From the NCBI GenBank assembly GCA_002105175.1, contig MCGE01000062.1, forward strand, positions 1 to 64,000: 64,000 nt of DNA, written 5' to 3'. Each line of letters starts with the position of its first letter. Positions within the stretch are counted from its first letter, which is position 1. Below the pieces are notes generated by a model, which did no database searches, was not told the DNA's origin, and saw only the letters and a list, made by a program, of their open reading frames with translations. Origin of the DNA: Absidia repens (taxonomy: Eukaryota; Mucoromycota; Mucoromycetes; Mucorales; Cunninghamellaceae). The translations under genes and the position numbers were made by a program. Shown piece by piece: positions 1 to 12,560 of this stretch.

Positions 1-906
1 GCCATTCCAAATCTGGAAAAAAGAAATGGAAGATGAGTTATTTTTTTTTTTTTATCATCGCTGTTACTAAATCATGATGGTGATTCTACTAGATTGAGTT
101 TACATTGATTCATGTATCCTCCAATGACAGGTCCAATGACAGGTCCAAGTAACGTTCCCATAAAAAACCATCCCATCGCCTTGCCTCTTTTTTCTAATGT
201 AAATAAGTCGGTGATAGTTCTTATCCATCAATGTAAATATATATAAAAAAAATTACATATGTCAGCCTTTTTCTCAGGGAGGGGTAAAAGTCATCATCAA
301 TACCTTGCCCCAACAGCCTGAGATGCGCTCGATCCAATCGATTGAAAAATTCGGACAAAAATAAAAAAACCAATGGATGGAGAAAGAGCACATCCTATGG
401 TAGCAACAACATAAAGAAAAGAGGATACAAGATATACAATCCTGCTACCATATTTTTCTGACACTGACGCCCATCCGAGTGGCTAGCAAAAGGAAAAAAA
501 AAAAATTCAGCACGAGTAAAAGGAAAAAAAAATCGGTGCACCGTATATATTTTGCTTTTTTTTAGTTTGTTTACAGCAATGCCTTGAAAAAATACATAAA
601 GAGATATAGTGGTATTGATTGTGGTTTCATTTGTGTGAAAAGTATCACGCACTTGAGCAATGGCAGGGACCTGCAAGAAAAGAAAAAATGAAAGTGAGGC
701 TCGAAGCGGTGTTTTAAAAGTGTAACCACACTTGCATAAATCGAACTGGACAGTGGACCCAAGAAGGCTTGCAATGACACAATCATCAGTAAAAACCATT
801 TTTTGCCATTGCTAAATTTATGTGGTGTAGTGATATGCGGGTGCTCTTTTTCAGAAGTGGTAATGGTCGGTTTATTTTGAGAATCATCATCCACCGTCGT
901 CGTCAT
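1..906 (-). CDS. MFS transporter, DHA1 drug/polyamine:H+ antiporter type (5' part, partial)
   Basis: The predicted product is a plasma-membrane multidrug or polyamine exporter of the major facilitator superfamily. Exons read complement(<1..12, 104..219, 304..482, 575..670, 727..906) with GT-AG introns of 56-92 bp and a continuous frame; the start is the ATG at 904-906. The roughly 165 visible residues have a polar N-terminus, then TM1 (KWFLLMIVSLQAFLGPLSSS), a loop, TM2, and the A-like motif segment GWASVSEKYGSR between TM2 and TM3. VRIFQSIGSSASQAVGA and the TDLFTLEKRGKAMGWF loop typical of fungal DHA1 carriers follow, then GPVIGPVIGG. The gene continues past the left edge, so the C-terminal half is unseen. 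Substrate cannot be told from sequence. A dead relative of the same family lies at 41180-42533. Confidence 0.9.
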
Positions 907-1375
907 CTTACTGTCTCTTTTCTTCGACTATGTGTAGTAGATACGTCAGGAAGAAGAAAAAACATTAAACAAGGAAAATGACAATATATATAATATGAAA
1001 TTTAGTAAAGAATTATCATAAAAGCAAATAGAAATGTTTATTTTTCCTACACAAAACGCTGTACCGTATATACAAACAAAAAGAGAGGAATCCCGTACTG
1101 AACAAAAAAAATACATTTTTATTAGACCCCTATCTTATAAAGCTAAATCGAACGTAAACTTAACCGAGATAAGAGTTAATAACTACTCAACCAGATCTAT
1201 GGATTTTGTGAATTCTATGTGTCCATCACACTGCCTGTTAGTTGTTGAGCAAGAGAGTAGCGGTGACCATATATAATAACCAAGTAGCCTTTTACACACA
1301 ACGTAGATGCGGGTAATTAATTCGCCGACACTGTGCCATAAAATTGAAACAGCGAGAGCTTGATATCACAAAAAA
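907..1375. other. Intergenic spacer upstream of the MFS gene
   Basis: AT-rich spacer that should hold the promoter of the leftward MFS gene. The short open frame at 1034-1276 is AT-rich, lacks recognisable features and is not supported as a gene. Confidence 0.5.
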
Positions 1376-1960
1376 TGTGAGACGCGCATCACTTTTTCTT
1401 TTTCTTTCTTTAATTCTTCACCATTCAACTTCTATGGGGATATTTTGGACTTAGATTAGTGTCAGGACTAGTTTAGAAGGGGTTTCAGCTCAGGGATTAC
1501 AACATGCATGGGGAAACCCTTTCATTTTGGATGAAGGATTTATGACCACCATTAGTTGGCTTTCTGGAGCCCTTCGTTAGCTTTGTTTAGCGTTAGTTTG
1601 TCCATAGTTTGTATATACGTCTGAATAAAATATATCTCTTTTTACATACTTCAATGAAAAATGTCCCATTAGTCTCTTTCATGTCGTATGTTCTAGATCT
1701 CTTTTTCACTACCATCACGTCTTCAGATTCGTGTTGACAACTGCTATTTAATACGGAATATCCTTTTAGTTGTATAGTTTCGTCAATTGTTTAGATTCCT
1801 TTTTTACAGTCGTCCATTTAGGACAGCACTGACTATTCGCCAGATTCCCCATTAGTCTCGCTTATGCTACTTCCATTAGATTTCTTGTTACCATGAACCC
1901 CACACGGTTAGTTTAGCATACCCTATACTGCTTCAATAAACCATGACTTTTAGTTAACTA
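1376..1960 (+). repeat. Dispersed repeat family A, copy A1
   Basis: Pyrimidine tract (about 1393-1420), then the conserved core starting GATTAGTGTCAGGACTAG at about 1456. The core includes ATGCATGGGGAAACCC (about 1504) and ends in TCTGAATAAAATAT (about 1620). Downstream come weaker tail modules with GTCTCTTTCATG and a second CTTCAATAAA near 1933. The CCCGCCCACGTG box found at the 5' end of other copies is degenerate here. No coding potential is seen. Confidence 0.8.
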
Positions 1961-2379
1961 TCCTAAGGCCTATTAAATAGTAGCCAAGCAGTTACTGCAG
2001 CTATCACTTCCAACAGCTCCGCTCTAGCACATCCATCATGACTAATTCTCCCCCAAAATGAATCCGTATCCCATTCGAGCCGTCAACAATAAATTCACTT
2101 CTTCTGTGATATCGCTTAGTGTGCTTAATGACTGAACCTTTTTCCCCCTCTCCCCTTTCCTTTCTATCATTTAACGTACACCTACTCGCCACATCCTGAG
2201 AGCGAAACTCAGTATCATTCTGTCAACCTGTTTATCCCCTTTTTACCCTCACCTTCCCTCCACTTCACTTCTCACAGTATTTTTATGAAATAAAAAATTG
2301 TCTTGTATTTAAACTCAAAATTATATATGGATCATGAATTGATTACAATGTAGTTTTTTGTGCTTGCAACTAGTAAGCA

Positions 2380-2965
2380 ATCCAATGGAAGGATCTACTG
2401 GAGTACGTATGAAGAAGACTAACGCTACAACTGAAGAATGGTCAACACTAATCCGAAGGTACAAATGCAAAAAAAAAAGGTCATACATATTGTACAGCAC
2501 AAGCGATGAGGGAGACTAAATGAATATCTTTTATTGAATCACAACAACGGTCAACACTAAACAAAATGGGTGATGGTAGTAAAAAAAAAAAAAAAAAAAT
2601 GGAGCTAATGCGCAGGACATGAGAGAGACTAATGGGACAAATTTCGCATTTTATTCAGATATACGTACAAACTAAGACTAAAACTAAGCTAATGAAGGCT
2701 CCAAAACGGCAAGTAATGGTGCTCCCAGATCCTAGATCCAAAATGAAAAGGATTTCCCCATGAATGTTGTAATCCCTGAGCTGAAACCCCTTCTAAACTA
2801 GTCCTGATTCTAATATAAGTCCACCATGTCTTCATAGCGGTCATAATTGCAAAGGATTAAATAAGAAAAAAAGAAGGAAAAAGAAAAGAGAGACCGGCGA
2901 AAAAAAAAAAAAAAAAAAAATTGGGTGTAAATAAAAAAAAATTCACGTGGGCGGGATATGAATGT
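2380..2965 (-). repeat. Dispersed repeat family A, copy A2
   Basis: Reverse-oriented copy with the E-box module (CACGTG at 2944-2949 next to GGGCGGGAT), a long purine run (pyrimidines on the minus strand), the core at about 2650-2815 and tail modules down to about 2380. Together with A1 it forms a tail-to-tail inverted pair separated by about 0.4 kb. Confidence 0.8.
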
Positions 2966-3329
2966 GTTCTGGGGACTCAAACCTCTCTTTTTTTTTTTTC
3001 TTTTTTTATAAAACTCATACAACACCATCCACTTGGTAGTTCCCGTCTCATTACAGTAGCCAGTAATAATCAATAACTGTGACATGGATGTTCTTTTCTC
3101 TTGCTGCCTTTGCGGGCAAGATGAGAGCAATTCGGTCTGGTAATAGTTTACCCCTTTCACAGCAGAAAAAGGGTTGCCAGCCACTGTAGAATGACTACCC
3201 TCTTTGTGAATGGACCAACTTATCTGACGATGTATTTATTATGCAGAAAGTTATCCTTCGCACGCTACCCCTTACATTCAGTCGCCCTCAGCACCTACTT
3301 TCCTCATAGTTAGATAAGTATTTGAGTAT

Positions 3330-3520
3330 CATCATCATTAGCTCAATTTAGTTTAGCTGGCATAGTTTATATTACATCTGAATAAAATACGTCTTATTTT
3401 TGTTTGCTTTCATATTGCCTCTCATATGTTTAGTTTGATTTGTTGCATTGGTATACTGGCACTGTACTGCACTGTACAGTGTCATGCTTGTGCATGTAAA
3501 AAAAAAAAAAACAGACGATT
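3330..3520 (+). repeat. Repeat family C (AATAAA tail type), copy 1
   Basis: Contains TTTAGTTTAGCTGGCATAG, TACATCTGAATAAAATACGT and then CTCTCATATGTTTAGTTTG followed by GGTATACTGG. The same order of blocks recurs at 56640-56940. It resembles the 3' end of family A without the upstream core. Confidence 0.6.
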
Positions 3521-4332
3521 TCTATGTGCAAAAAGGATTAGGTATGAGGCAACCTCGATCACCTGTATTGCTCAGTACTATATCTACGGTACTGTGCTGG
3601 GGAAATCTAGGTATAGGGGTGAGAGGGATCTCCTGAATAATTTTAGAAAATGGTGGGCGGTGAATGTATGAAAAAAGGACAGTGAGCGATGCAGGTGATT
3701 GTAAAATAAGCATTGATGTGCTCATAAAGATGAATGAGGAATTGAAGCGCACTGGAAGGTATTTGGTTTACACGCATATTTTAATAAACGTCCTGATGTT
3801 GCAATTCCTCGACCCCTCAGCCAAAATTGACTAACTTCAGTGCCAAAAGGGTTTGTTCGTTTTGAATTGCGCCCTTAAAATAGCGTTTTTAGTCATACTC
3901 TTATACCCATGTCTTCCCTATTGTCTTTTTGTAAACAGTGTCCTCACTACACACTTCCAACGATTCCCGTCACCTCTTCAACAATTATCAATTAAAAAAG
4001 GTTTTTTTTCCTTAATAAAAAATGATGAATACAATTTATTTTTGTTTTTATACAAGTCAGACAGAAAAAGGAATATATCAGAGTAAAAAAAAAGTAAATT
4101 GTGTAAAACAAGAATGCGCTTTTGTATGATGTAATAAAAAAAAGTAACTATTGTAATAATGGAAAAATGGTACCAATATTAATGGAGGATAAAACAAAGT
4201 GTAGTAGAGAGATATGGACATGACGAGTAACAAAAAAAAAAAGAGGTAGTGAGAGAGACAAATACAAAAGTAAAAAAAAAAGGGGAGAATAGAGTATAAC
4301 CGAATGATAAAATGCTAAAAAAGAATCTATAA
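3521..4332. other. Intergenic spacer downstream of RPA190
   Basis: AT-rich sequence between the family C repeat and the stop of the RPA190 gene. The open frames at 3522-4086 are short, low-complexity and unlike known proteins. Nothing else is supported here. Confidence 0.4.
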
Positions 4333-7300
4333 CTATGCAGTTTGCACCAAAGGTTGTAATACTTCAAATGATCCAGTACCACCTTCGACCACTTTACCGA
4401 GAACAATACGAGAAGACGGTGATTCCAAGGTATCAAAGTCACCATTGCTATAAAAAAAAATGTATCAAATATCAAGTCGTTAATATGTAATTCGATTGAC
4501 CCCTCCTTCCTTTTTTTTTTTTTTTAAAAACGAACTTACATCACAGCATCGTTCAAGAATTTACAAGTGGATTCGAAACTCATCTTGAGGAATGGAGCCA
4601 CATTGGAGTTAATACCGATACGACTGAATGGTTTGTATCCACCTTCAAAGGTCATGTAATCTGCAATGACGGTCAAATGTCGGCGATCCACCTTGATACC
4701 ATAGACACCAAACACACTGGCCACTTCCTTGATAATTGCATTTCTTGCCGCTTCCACACCATATGTCCGTAAAATCGCAGCAATATCGTTGGTATCAATG
4801 TAATTGATGTCGATCAAATCACTGTAGCTCCACATACCACGTAAATTGACACCTTCAGTTTGGAGACGTTTCTATAAAACAAAGACATAACATAAATACA
4901 TGCTAAAGTTTGTTTTTTTTTTAAAAAAAAAGAAGCGGGGTGAGGGAGCACTTACAGAAGTATCATTTTCAGTAGGATTGATGTATTCGAAACAACGAGA
5001 AATACCAGGAACTTCATGGACAATGACATTGGCACAAGCCGTTTCCACCAAGTTGACCATCAAAATCTTCTTGGTGCCAGCTGGGAATTGCATATCCAAT
5101 TCACACCATGATCCATCAGCGTCGTCGAAGGTCCATCGTGTCACGTAGTTGGATTTGTCCACAGCCAGTGATTCCAATGATTCGGTACCCTTGGCCTTGT
5201 GTTTCTTGTGTCTATTTTCATCATCTTCTTCGTCGTCGTCATCTTGCTGGATGGCGTCTTCCAATTCCGCTTCTTCGTCCTCCAAAGTCTTGTCGCCAGT
5301 ATTCTTGTCATTTTCATCATCGTCGTCTTCGTCGTAACTGGCTCGCTGTTTTGATTTGGATGCAAGTCGGGCATCAGTGGCGTCACCGTCCGTTTCTTCA
5401 GTAGCTATAGAAGTATATATATATATATATAAATTTGAAATCATTAGTGTTTATCCCATGCAACATCATTTTTTTCAATAAATTAGAATAAAAAAAAAAC
5501 ATACCTTGAGCGGCGCTGTCACCTAAATCTTCATTCATCGAGGTTTCCTTGGAAGCGTCAGTCAAGTTGTGAGCATCAGAAATATTGGCGTTCTTTCGTC
5601 CCTTGATATCCTTTCTAATGGCTTCTTCCAAATTTTTGAGGAAAGTAGTGGCGAGGGTTCGCTTGACTTGCTTTTTGTTGGAGGAGTATTCTTCAGCGTA
5701 TTCGTTTTCTGGGAAGAGGTTGAGGCGAATGGTGTACAATTTGGACCGGCGATAGTTGGTGGCAGATGATTTGGATGTTGTCGTTTCGGTCACAGCCACG
5801 TTGTCCACGATTTGAGACAAAGTGAGCTTGGATACTGATTTACAGAATTTGCTGGCAGCGTCGGCATTGTGTGTTTCGGGCTTGAGAGGTAATAACATGG
5901 TAGGCGTCTTAATGTTGGAAGCAGCTGTCATAATGATTTCACGAAGACGGGGAATACCAAGAGTCACGTTGGCAGCACCATAACCAGCAAAATGGAAAGT
6001 GTTCAGCGTCATTTGCGTAGAAGGTTCACCCACGGATTGCGCAGCCAATAAACCAACCGCTTCACCAGCTTCCACCAAACTATGCAAGTACTTGAGATGC
6101 ATCAAAGCCTTGAACTTGCTCTTGTTGAGGCCATTGAATCGTTCATTGTCCTTCGTAAGCGCTTGATCCTTGTCGAATGGCATGTTGTCAGGGTTGGCGT
6201 CAATGTATTTTTGCATTCCCACAGCGAAGCGTTCAGAAACAACACCAAGATGTTTGCCAGGGTTGTAAATAGATAAAGCAGGGTCGTACTTGTTGGGTTT
6301 TTTCAAAGCCTTCTTTGCATACGATTCACCTTCCTTGGTTTCTAAGCTGGATAAAGCCGCCTTGGGGTTGTACTTTTGAGAGAGTGTTTCAAAGTTATGA
6401 GCAGAGAAGCTGTATTTTTCCAAGTACTTGGCCTTGATCACATCCAAAGAGTCTTCACCGTAGTTGAATTGTAGCACAGAGCCATCCGAATCACGCACCG
6501 TTTGATCGTAGTGGACCTTCAAACCTTCCAAATGCTTAATCAAACAACGTTGGAGATAACCAGAACGAGATGTTTTGACAGCGGTATCAATCAAACCTTC
6601 ACGACCAGCCATACAATGGAAATAGTATTCTTGAGGACGGATACCAGTCAAGAAACGGCCAGTAATGTAACCACCAGCACGCGCACTAGTATCATATGGT
6701 CTGAAAGAGGGCAGAGAGCGACCAGACACCATGAGAGGCACACGACGACCTTCCAATTCTTGCTGACCCAATAAACATGAAATTTGAGCCACGTTCACGT
6801 TGGACCCCTTGGCACCAGACACAGTCATCATTTGCATGTCATTATCAGGGAATTTGCGCACAAGACCATTAGGTAAGCACGTTTCAGTAATAGAGCTTGT
6901 CAATTTGTTCACCTTGGACTTCATAGCATTATCGAGACCAGCCAATTTGTCATCATCACGAGCCACTTCTTCCATACGTAATTTGAATTCTATAGTATAA
7001 GAAAAAAAAAAGAATTAAGTATACACCATCTACACTTTATGCACCCGTCCCCCTCCCTTTTTTGTATCTACGTATATATTAATCCTTTACCTCTTTCAAG
7101 TGTTTCTTTGGTAGCTGTTTTAGCGGTTTCAGACAAGCCCAAGAATTCCAAATGAGCTTCTTTACCCAAACCAAATCCATCATCCAAGAGACCCCGACGC
7201 CATTGATCACCTTCTTGAGTCAAAAGCAAATCATCCATACGACAAGTGAAACCACGGAATTGGATGTATTTTGTAAACAGACGACCAAAGATACTAAGTA

Positions 7301-9998
7301 GTTTGCCGGCAGATTCAGGACCATATAATTCAAAGACAGAGTGTACAAGACCATAAGCGGTGGCACCAAATTGAGATTTATCCAACACACCTCGCACAAG
7401 TTCACCATCCATCACCAACACTTGGGCTTCTTCATGGGCATCAGGTCCCCAGTAGCGACCAGGTACTTTGCTTGAGGATGTCATGTTCAATTGTGATTTT
7501 CCATAGGTCAAATTCATCAATACAGTGGAGATCTAATAATATATTATATAAACCAAGTTGAGTCATATGTTCTTTTTTTCTTTCTTTCCAACATCTCTTT
7601 TTTTTTCTTTCTTTCACAACTTACAATTTGTTTACCAGTCCAGAGAGGTTGAGGCTTGAAAATAGTAGGAGGAAGCGTCAAAATACGACCATTGCCAGTA
7701 CCATCTTGTTCAGGACGCAAAGACCCATAGAGCAATTGTTGATATTCGTCTCTTGTGAAGAAAGTATCCCGAGCTGTCATCCACACACCAGACACGACGT
7801 GATCTTGAATCAAACCACGAAGAGGATCACCACTAGTGGGGACCAGATATTGGTTGTCAGTATTTGCGATCATCGCAGCTTCTGCACGGGCAATTTCATT
7901 TTGAGGAAAATGGATATTCATTTCGTCACCGTCGAAATCCGCATTGTAGGTGTTACAATTGGCGTAATGCATTCGGATCGTCTTTTCACCGGGTAAAACA
8001 CGAGCCTTGTGGGCCATGATAGAGGGTTTGTGAAGCGTGGGTTGACGGTTGAGCAAGAGCATGTCACCATTGCGTAAATGACGGAACACCTTTTTGTTGA
8101 CGGTTTGAGTGCGAGTGGGGTAAGGATTGGTGCCAGGTTGGTGAGACTGTGTTGAAGTTTGAGGAGCAAGCAGCGAGTTGGCAAGGGCAATACGCGATTC
8201 TACACTGAGGTTGGCCAAGACATCCACCGATTGATCTTCATTTTGAACATGAGTAGCACCAGGCCATTGGAAGGGACCATTGATCACGGCTTGACGCATT
8301 TCTTTGATGTTGTAAGGGGTCACAGGTTCAGGATACGTCAATTTTTTGGCGAATACGGGAGGTACACCGATTTCGGAAGTTTCAATGTTGGGATCGGGAG
8401 AGATGACGGACCGAGCAGCGTAGTTGACACGTTTTCCCATCATGTGCTTTCTGAATAAACCTTCCTTCTTTTCCAGGGCTTGACGGATACCAGGGGGATT
8501 GGTGGCACCTTGAGGCACTTGGGTAGGATTTTTGGTGGAATCAATAAATGAGTTGACGGCATGTTGAAGTTTGATGATACTATCGATAAACATGGTACGA
8601 GAACGTTGTAATTTGACCTTGTCCACGGGTTCTTCGTCAGCAGCAGTTTGCAATTGATCGGAAAAGTCACGGACTTGATGAGAACCTTGAAGAATAGCAC
8701 TGAGCAGATCATTTTGAGGAGATTCAAACACCTTGTCACCCATCACTGAAGGAGGACGGAATCGTGTAGGAGACACAGCCAAGACTTCAATGAAAAACAT
8801 ATGATAGGACGCCTTTTTGATGTGAGTAGCAACATGAGGATTACGAGCACCAAAGAGAAGTGTGGTCAAAGTGCTATCAGTTTCAAATAGTTTTTGCACC
8901 ATTCGGCGGATTTCATAAGGAGTCAAGAATCGTTGGTTGGTGGGATTGTTTTTGTTGTTTGAGCCGAGCTTAGATTCCATCAAATGTTGTTCCTTCTTGG
9001 GCAATGACAATTGGAAGAGTTTGGCAGCACCATCACGTCGAAAGGGAGGAGAGATCGATTGACAGTGTTCACATCGACGAATAGCAAGACAGCGACGCAT
9101 AAAATCCATCATCACCTTTTTCTTCACATCATTGATCACCGTCACTTTGTAGTTGGAAGCAGATGCCGCACGGATTTCAGGATCGGCCATGCAATCTTTC
9201 ACATATTTGTCTATCATCATCATGAAATAAAGAAGAAGAACGAGGGAATAAGTCTACATGTCAAAAATCACGTCTGACTTCTTTTTTTTTTGTCTTACCC
9301 AAGTGAGCTTCATAATCTTCGGCGTTAGAGAAGACATCATCACCCATTTCCTCATCATCCAAATCGTCAGCATCCTTCTTTTTGTTGGTGTTGAGTTTGA
9401 CATAAAATTCGTCGATCGCTTGCGCTTCACGAACCAATCCGCATTCCAGTAGCTTGAGTTTAGCGATCACTTTCTTTTGCTATAGAGGTTAATAGAAATA
9501 TGAGTCAAGAGTGAATACGCTTGCTATATTATTGTCCTTTTTCTTTGAATAGTATTATCTCTTTCTTTCTTACCTGAGTTTCACCCATACGGAAGTGGTG
9601 ACAGTGAACACAGTGTGCACGCAGGACAGCATACAAGTTGTCAAAAAACATGGGGTTATATGCAGGAATAGGGAGATCGATATGGCCAAAGTGACCAGGA
9701 CAGTTGGTGTAAGTTTGAGCACATGTACCGCAACTACAGTTTTTTAAAAAGAAAAAAAGCAGCTGGTTAGTATTGAAAGTTGTTGTACTAGTTGTTGATT
9801 TGTTTTCAGTTACATTTGTGATTTTTGGTAAGGTCCAAGGGCAGAGTCATACAAACCACCTTTGGTAGGGTGACCTAGAGCATCAAAGAGAAGGGGGTTG
9901 ACGACTTGTTTTACTGATATTTTCCTGATTTCATGAGGGTCGTAAAAGGAGAATGACACCGAATCAATCTCGGCACCAATGGGGTTGGATATATTCAT
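4333..9998 (-). CDS. RPA190: DNA-directed RNA polymerase I largest subunit (RPA190/RPA1)
   Basis: This is the catalytic largest subunit of RNA polymerase I, which makes pre-rRNA in the nucleolus. Exons: complement(4333..4447, 4540..4871, 4956..5404, 5505..6989, 7091..7532, 7625..9210, 9299..9479, 9574..9733, 9814..9998), all GT-AG, summing to 4935 nt or 1644 residues, close to the fungal family length. The start [16 protein letters not shown] aligns with the known RPA190 N-terminus. Visible features are the clamp zinc-binding cysteines ([18 protein letters not shown] and CVHCHHF), the metal-binding catalytic loop [15 protein letters not shown] near residue 597, and the bridge/trigger region [16 protein letters not shown] near residue 1178. 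A strongly acidic, low-complexity insert (about residues 1371-1410) is typical of Pol I. The C-terminus [19 protein letters not shown] lacks the Pol II heptad tail, which excludes RPB1. The identification is secure. Confidence 0.97.
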
Positions 9999-10447
9999 TG
10001 GTGATTTGACAGAAAAAAGAAAAACGTCAAAGAAAAAAAAAATCTGAAATAAAAAAAAAACCTGAAATTCAATTTCATTCCAGAGCGGGAAAAAAAGTCA
10101 CCAGGCAAAGCCACAACCCCGCCCAACAAAGCATGAATTTTGTAATGGTGAATATTATACACACAGTGGTGGGTAAGAGTTTATTCATCATATAATTTAT
10201 TCTACACAGTAAACTACCATAATCATCATGTCAACTAAACTAAAAGAAAATGATAATAATAATAATAATAATAATAAATATTTATATACTACTAAAAGGG
10301 AGGAGGGGATTCGGCCAAGGGCAAGCGAGTCTTACTACAGAATGGCCCAAAATCGTCGGCCCCCAATACCAGCACACCAGAAAATCCCCCAACGAACGGA
10401 TAGACAGTTGGCTTGCCATATATCCAAGAGTTCCACCAAAGCATAGT
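9999..10447. other. Intergenic spacer between RPA190 and LTO1
   Basis: Should contain the RPA190 promoter and the LTO1 3' end. It holds an (AAT)n/(ATT)n microsatellite at about 10253-10278. The overlapping small forward frames at 10228-10619 are largely the repeat and the antisense of LTO1. Confidence 0.5.
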
Positions 10448-11031
10448 TCAGTATGTCATTTTGGGCGCCTCGGTCATAATATACTTTTGTTGGACATTGA
10501 GTAAAGAAGTGATAACTCGCATCTTGTTTTTCATCTTGTCGCGCAAAGCATACATGTCAGCATCAGGGTTATTTGTTGTAGGAAAGTCGGCGATCATGGT
10601 GCGTAAGGTATCCATATGACGCAGTGCCCTGTAGGGAAAAAAAGGGGTTAGGTCTCGTATTATCCCCCCATATTTCCAGCCCATATGTCTATATTTCTAT
10701 TCTATATAACTTACCGAGGGTTGATCTTGCCAGGATGTCGAGTCGCTAGTTCACCCCAAGTATCAATGCATCCAGAGTAAAATCCAATTTCACGACCTAG
10801 TTCATACGCTTTTTCACATCCAAAATACGCCCTTCAAGTTCACCCGACTTTTCACCATCACGATAACCATCATCAAAGCCATGCTCTTCAAACCTATCGA
10901 AAAAGAAAGTTAAACATGACTATTTAACGAGATAGACAAAAACGAATACAAAATATACGCATGATACTTTACATAGTTTCAAGGTAGCAAAGTGATTCGA
11001 GATCTTGGGATCGTTCTAAAATTTCGGGCAT
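10448..11031 (-). pseudogene. LTO1: LTO1/ORAOV1-type Yae1-domain protein with an apparent 1-nt frameshift
   Basis: Lto1 partners Yae1 to deliver the cytosolic Fe-S machinery to the ABC protein Rli1/ABCE1. Exons complement(10448..10628, 10715..10893, 10973..11031) give MPEILERSQDLESLC at the start and the repeated G-x3-G pattern (GFDDGYRDGEKSGELEGRI, then AYELGREIGFYSGCIDTW). The product ends with the conserved SLLNVQ segment. The two halves lie in different frames: exon lengths total 419 nt, one short of a multiple of three. The break sits at about 10819-10826, where reading through gives a stop 10 codons later, while a one-base difference would restore the family pattern. Splice sites and the downstream frame are otherwise intact, so this is either a sequencing or assembly error or a very recent lesion. 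It is labelled pseudogene only for that break; the family assignment is firm. Confidence 0.75.
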
Positions 11032-11230
11032 GTTCGAATAAAAAAAAGTGGAAGATAAATGAAATAAATGGCAGTGCTGACAAATTGCCCACTAAAAGAA
11101 AAAAAAAAAAAAAAAAAAAAAAAAAAGACCGGAGTTGATTACAGTCCGATTGCCAGAATTTCTCAAAGGTGATGCTGTAAAAAAAGGATCGATTACACAA
11201 AACATGAGCGAGACTTATGGGACATTTTTC
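11032..11230. other. Spacer with 29-nt poly(A) run
   Basis: A homopolymer A run (about 11098-11126) lies upstream of LTO1, followed by a family-A tail fragment around 11200-11240 (CATGAGCGAGACTTATGGGACATTTTTCATTGAAG). Confidence 0.5.
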
Positions 11231-11235
11231 ATTGA

Positions 11236-11640
11236 AGAAAGTTATCGACCGCCGACTTCACCATCATGGGATCAAGAATGACAATGATGACAATGATTTG
11301 CCCAGCAGGTTATGTGCATAGGCTATCTCGAACCAAATCCATTTCATTCCCCGTAAATACTGCCAAATTCAGAAACACCATGAAGGCCATTTTGACGTTA
11401 TTTTGGATCGGCAAAGAACTAATGGAATCCAAACTCTTCGTCTCCTCGTCCTCTCACAGTATTACCACTGACCCATATGATGACAATATTTTTTCTCCAT
11501 TGCGCTGTAGATTAGTTTGTTACTTTCCGTAGAATAGTTTACTGATAGTAGTATAGTTTGATACTAACGTAGAGTAGCTTGTCCCCTTAGTTTAACTATA
11601 TATTCGTCATATTTATTTCATATCATAATAAACGCTCTGG
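11236..11640 (+). pseudogene. Decayed gene remnant, paralogous to 16380-16880
   Basis: Broken frames with stops and shifts translate to pieces such as RTKSISFPVNTAKF and KAILTLFWIGKELMES. These align with RTNGISFPANIIEF and KTILTLD.TASQLMDS at 16480-16590. Similarity continues past the frame into the 3' flank (AGTATAGTTT...GTAGAGTAGCTTGTCCCCTTAG) and the AATAAA at about 11626. Function is unknown. The pair are two old, independently decaying copies of one gene or mobile element. Confidence 0.55.
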
Positions 11641-11669
11641 CGCTCCGCTGGAGCTTTTGGAAACCTTTC

Positions 11670-12230
11670 GATTTACTGGGTGTCACAGTTTTTTGGTTAA
11701 AGTGTGGGTTTCGATGGGATAGGATTAAAGCCTCCGCCATTTCGCACTTTGATGGGCGGCCTCTTGGGGCCCAACCGTCGTGCTCAGCGCGTCGTCAATG
11801 GGTTTCTTATGAGTGCTGAAAAAAAAATAGGGAAGGGATTAGAGCCTCCGCCATTTCGCACTTTGGTGGGCAGCCCCTTGGGGCCCAACATTGTTTCTAG
11901 ATAAAAGCTGGATGATTCAGGCTCCGCATTTTGCTTTCTATTTTTTTTTTGGTCCCCTTTTTTTTCCTCTCTTTTTCTTTCTTTTTTATTTTTTTCCTTC
12001 ATGATAGTCTGAATGATATGATGGCAAGGCTCATTGGGGAACTGGTGATCTAGGATTAGTGTTAGAACTTGAATTAGGGGCGTTTTAAAAAACGCAAAAC
12101 AAACATCATGGGGAAACGCTTTCATTTTGGATGAAGGATTTGGGAACGACAGTAGATTAGCACTCATTAGTTTAGTAATAGTTTGTCATTGTTTGTATCT
12201 ACGACTGAATAAATATGTTCTTTTTATTAT
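11670..12230 (+). repeat. Repeat family B, copy B1 (palindromic boxes plus A-type core)
   Basis: Two tandem boxes of about 46 bp (11731-11777 and 11844-11889) read CCTCCGCCATTTCGCACTTT then GGGC(G/A)GCC(T/C)CTTGGGGCCCAAC. They are followed by a T-rich tract and a core at about 12050-12215. The core shares GATTAGTGTTAGAACT, GGGGAAACGCTTTCATTTTG and CTGAATAAATATG with family A. In place of the A-type left arm, a 16-nt perfect hairpin GCGTTTTAAAAAACGC occupies 12080-12095. Confidence 0.75.
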
Positions 12231-12419
12231 ATTTAGTATCTCTGTTGTACGTTTACATTATGAGCTTCATTGAATGTGTATTACATATGCATAGACAAAA
12301 AAAAAAGTGCGTCTATATATATATAAGGGGTGTGTTTGTGTGAAAAATTCAGCTATTACAGTGTATTTTATTGTGGTGGGAGATATTAAAGAACAAAGTT
12401 GAGAATAATATTAATTATG

Positions 12420-12560
12420 TAGCCACTGGGTGGCAGGGGGTTTCTGAAGTGTGGGTTTTGATGGAAGACTCTGTGCTTGGGTGGGCAGCGATTGAGAAAA
12501 AAAAAAGGATGGGCGGCTCCTATGGTGGGCAGCGCCTTGGGGCCCAACGGTGGTTGTCCA
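12420..12560 (+). repeat. Repeat family B, 5' module only
   Basis: Carries ACTGGGTGGCAGGGGGTTT and GAAGTGTGGGTTTTGATGG, and ends in GGTGGGCAGCGCCTTGGGGCCCAAC (about 12525-12548). This parallels 11670-11780 but has no core after it. Confidence 0.65.

Noticed and set aside
5149..5337. Forward poly-Ser open frame opposite RPA190.
   Set aside because: Antisense of the acidic Asp/Glu insert; a composition artefact, as are the other forward frames across 4900-9300.
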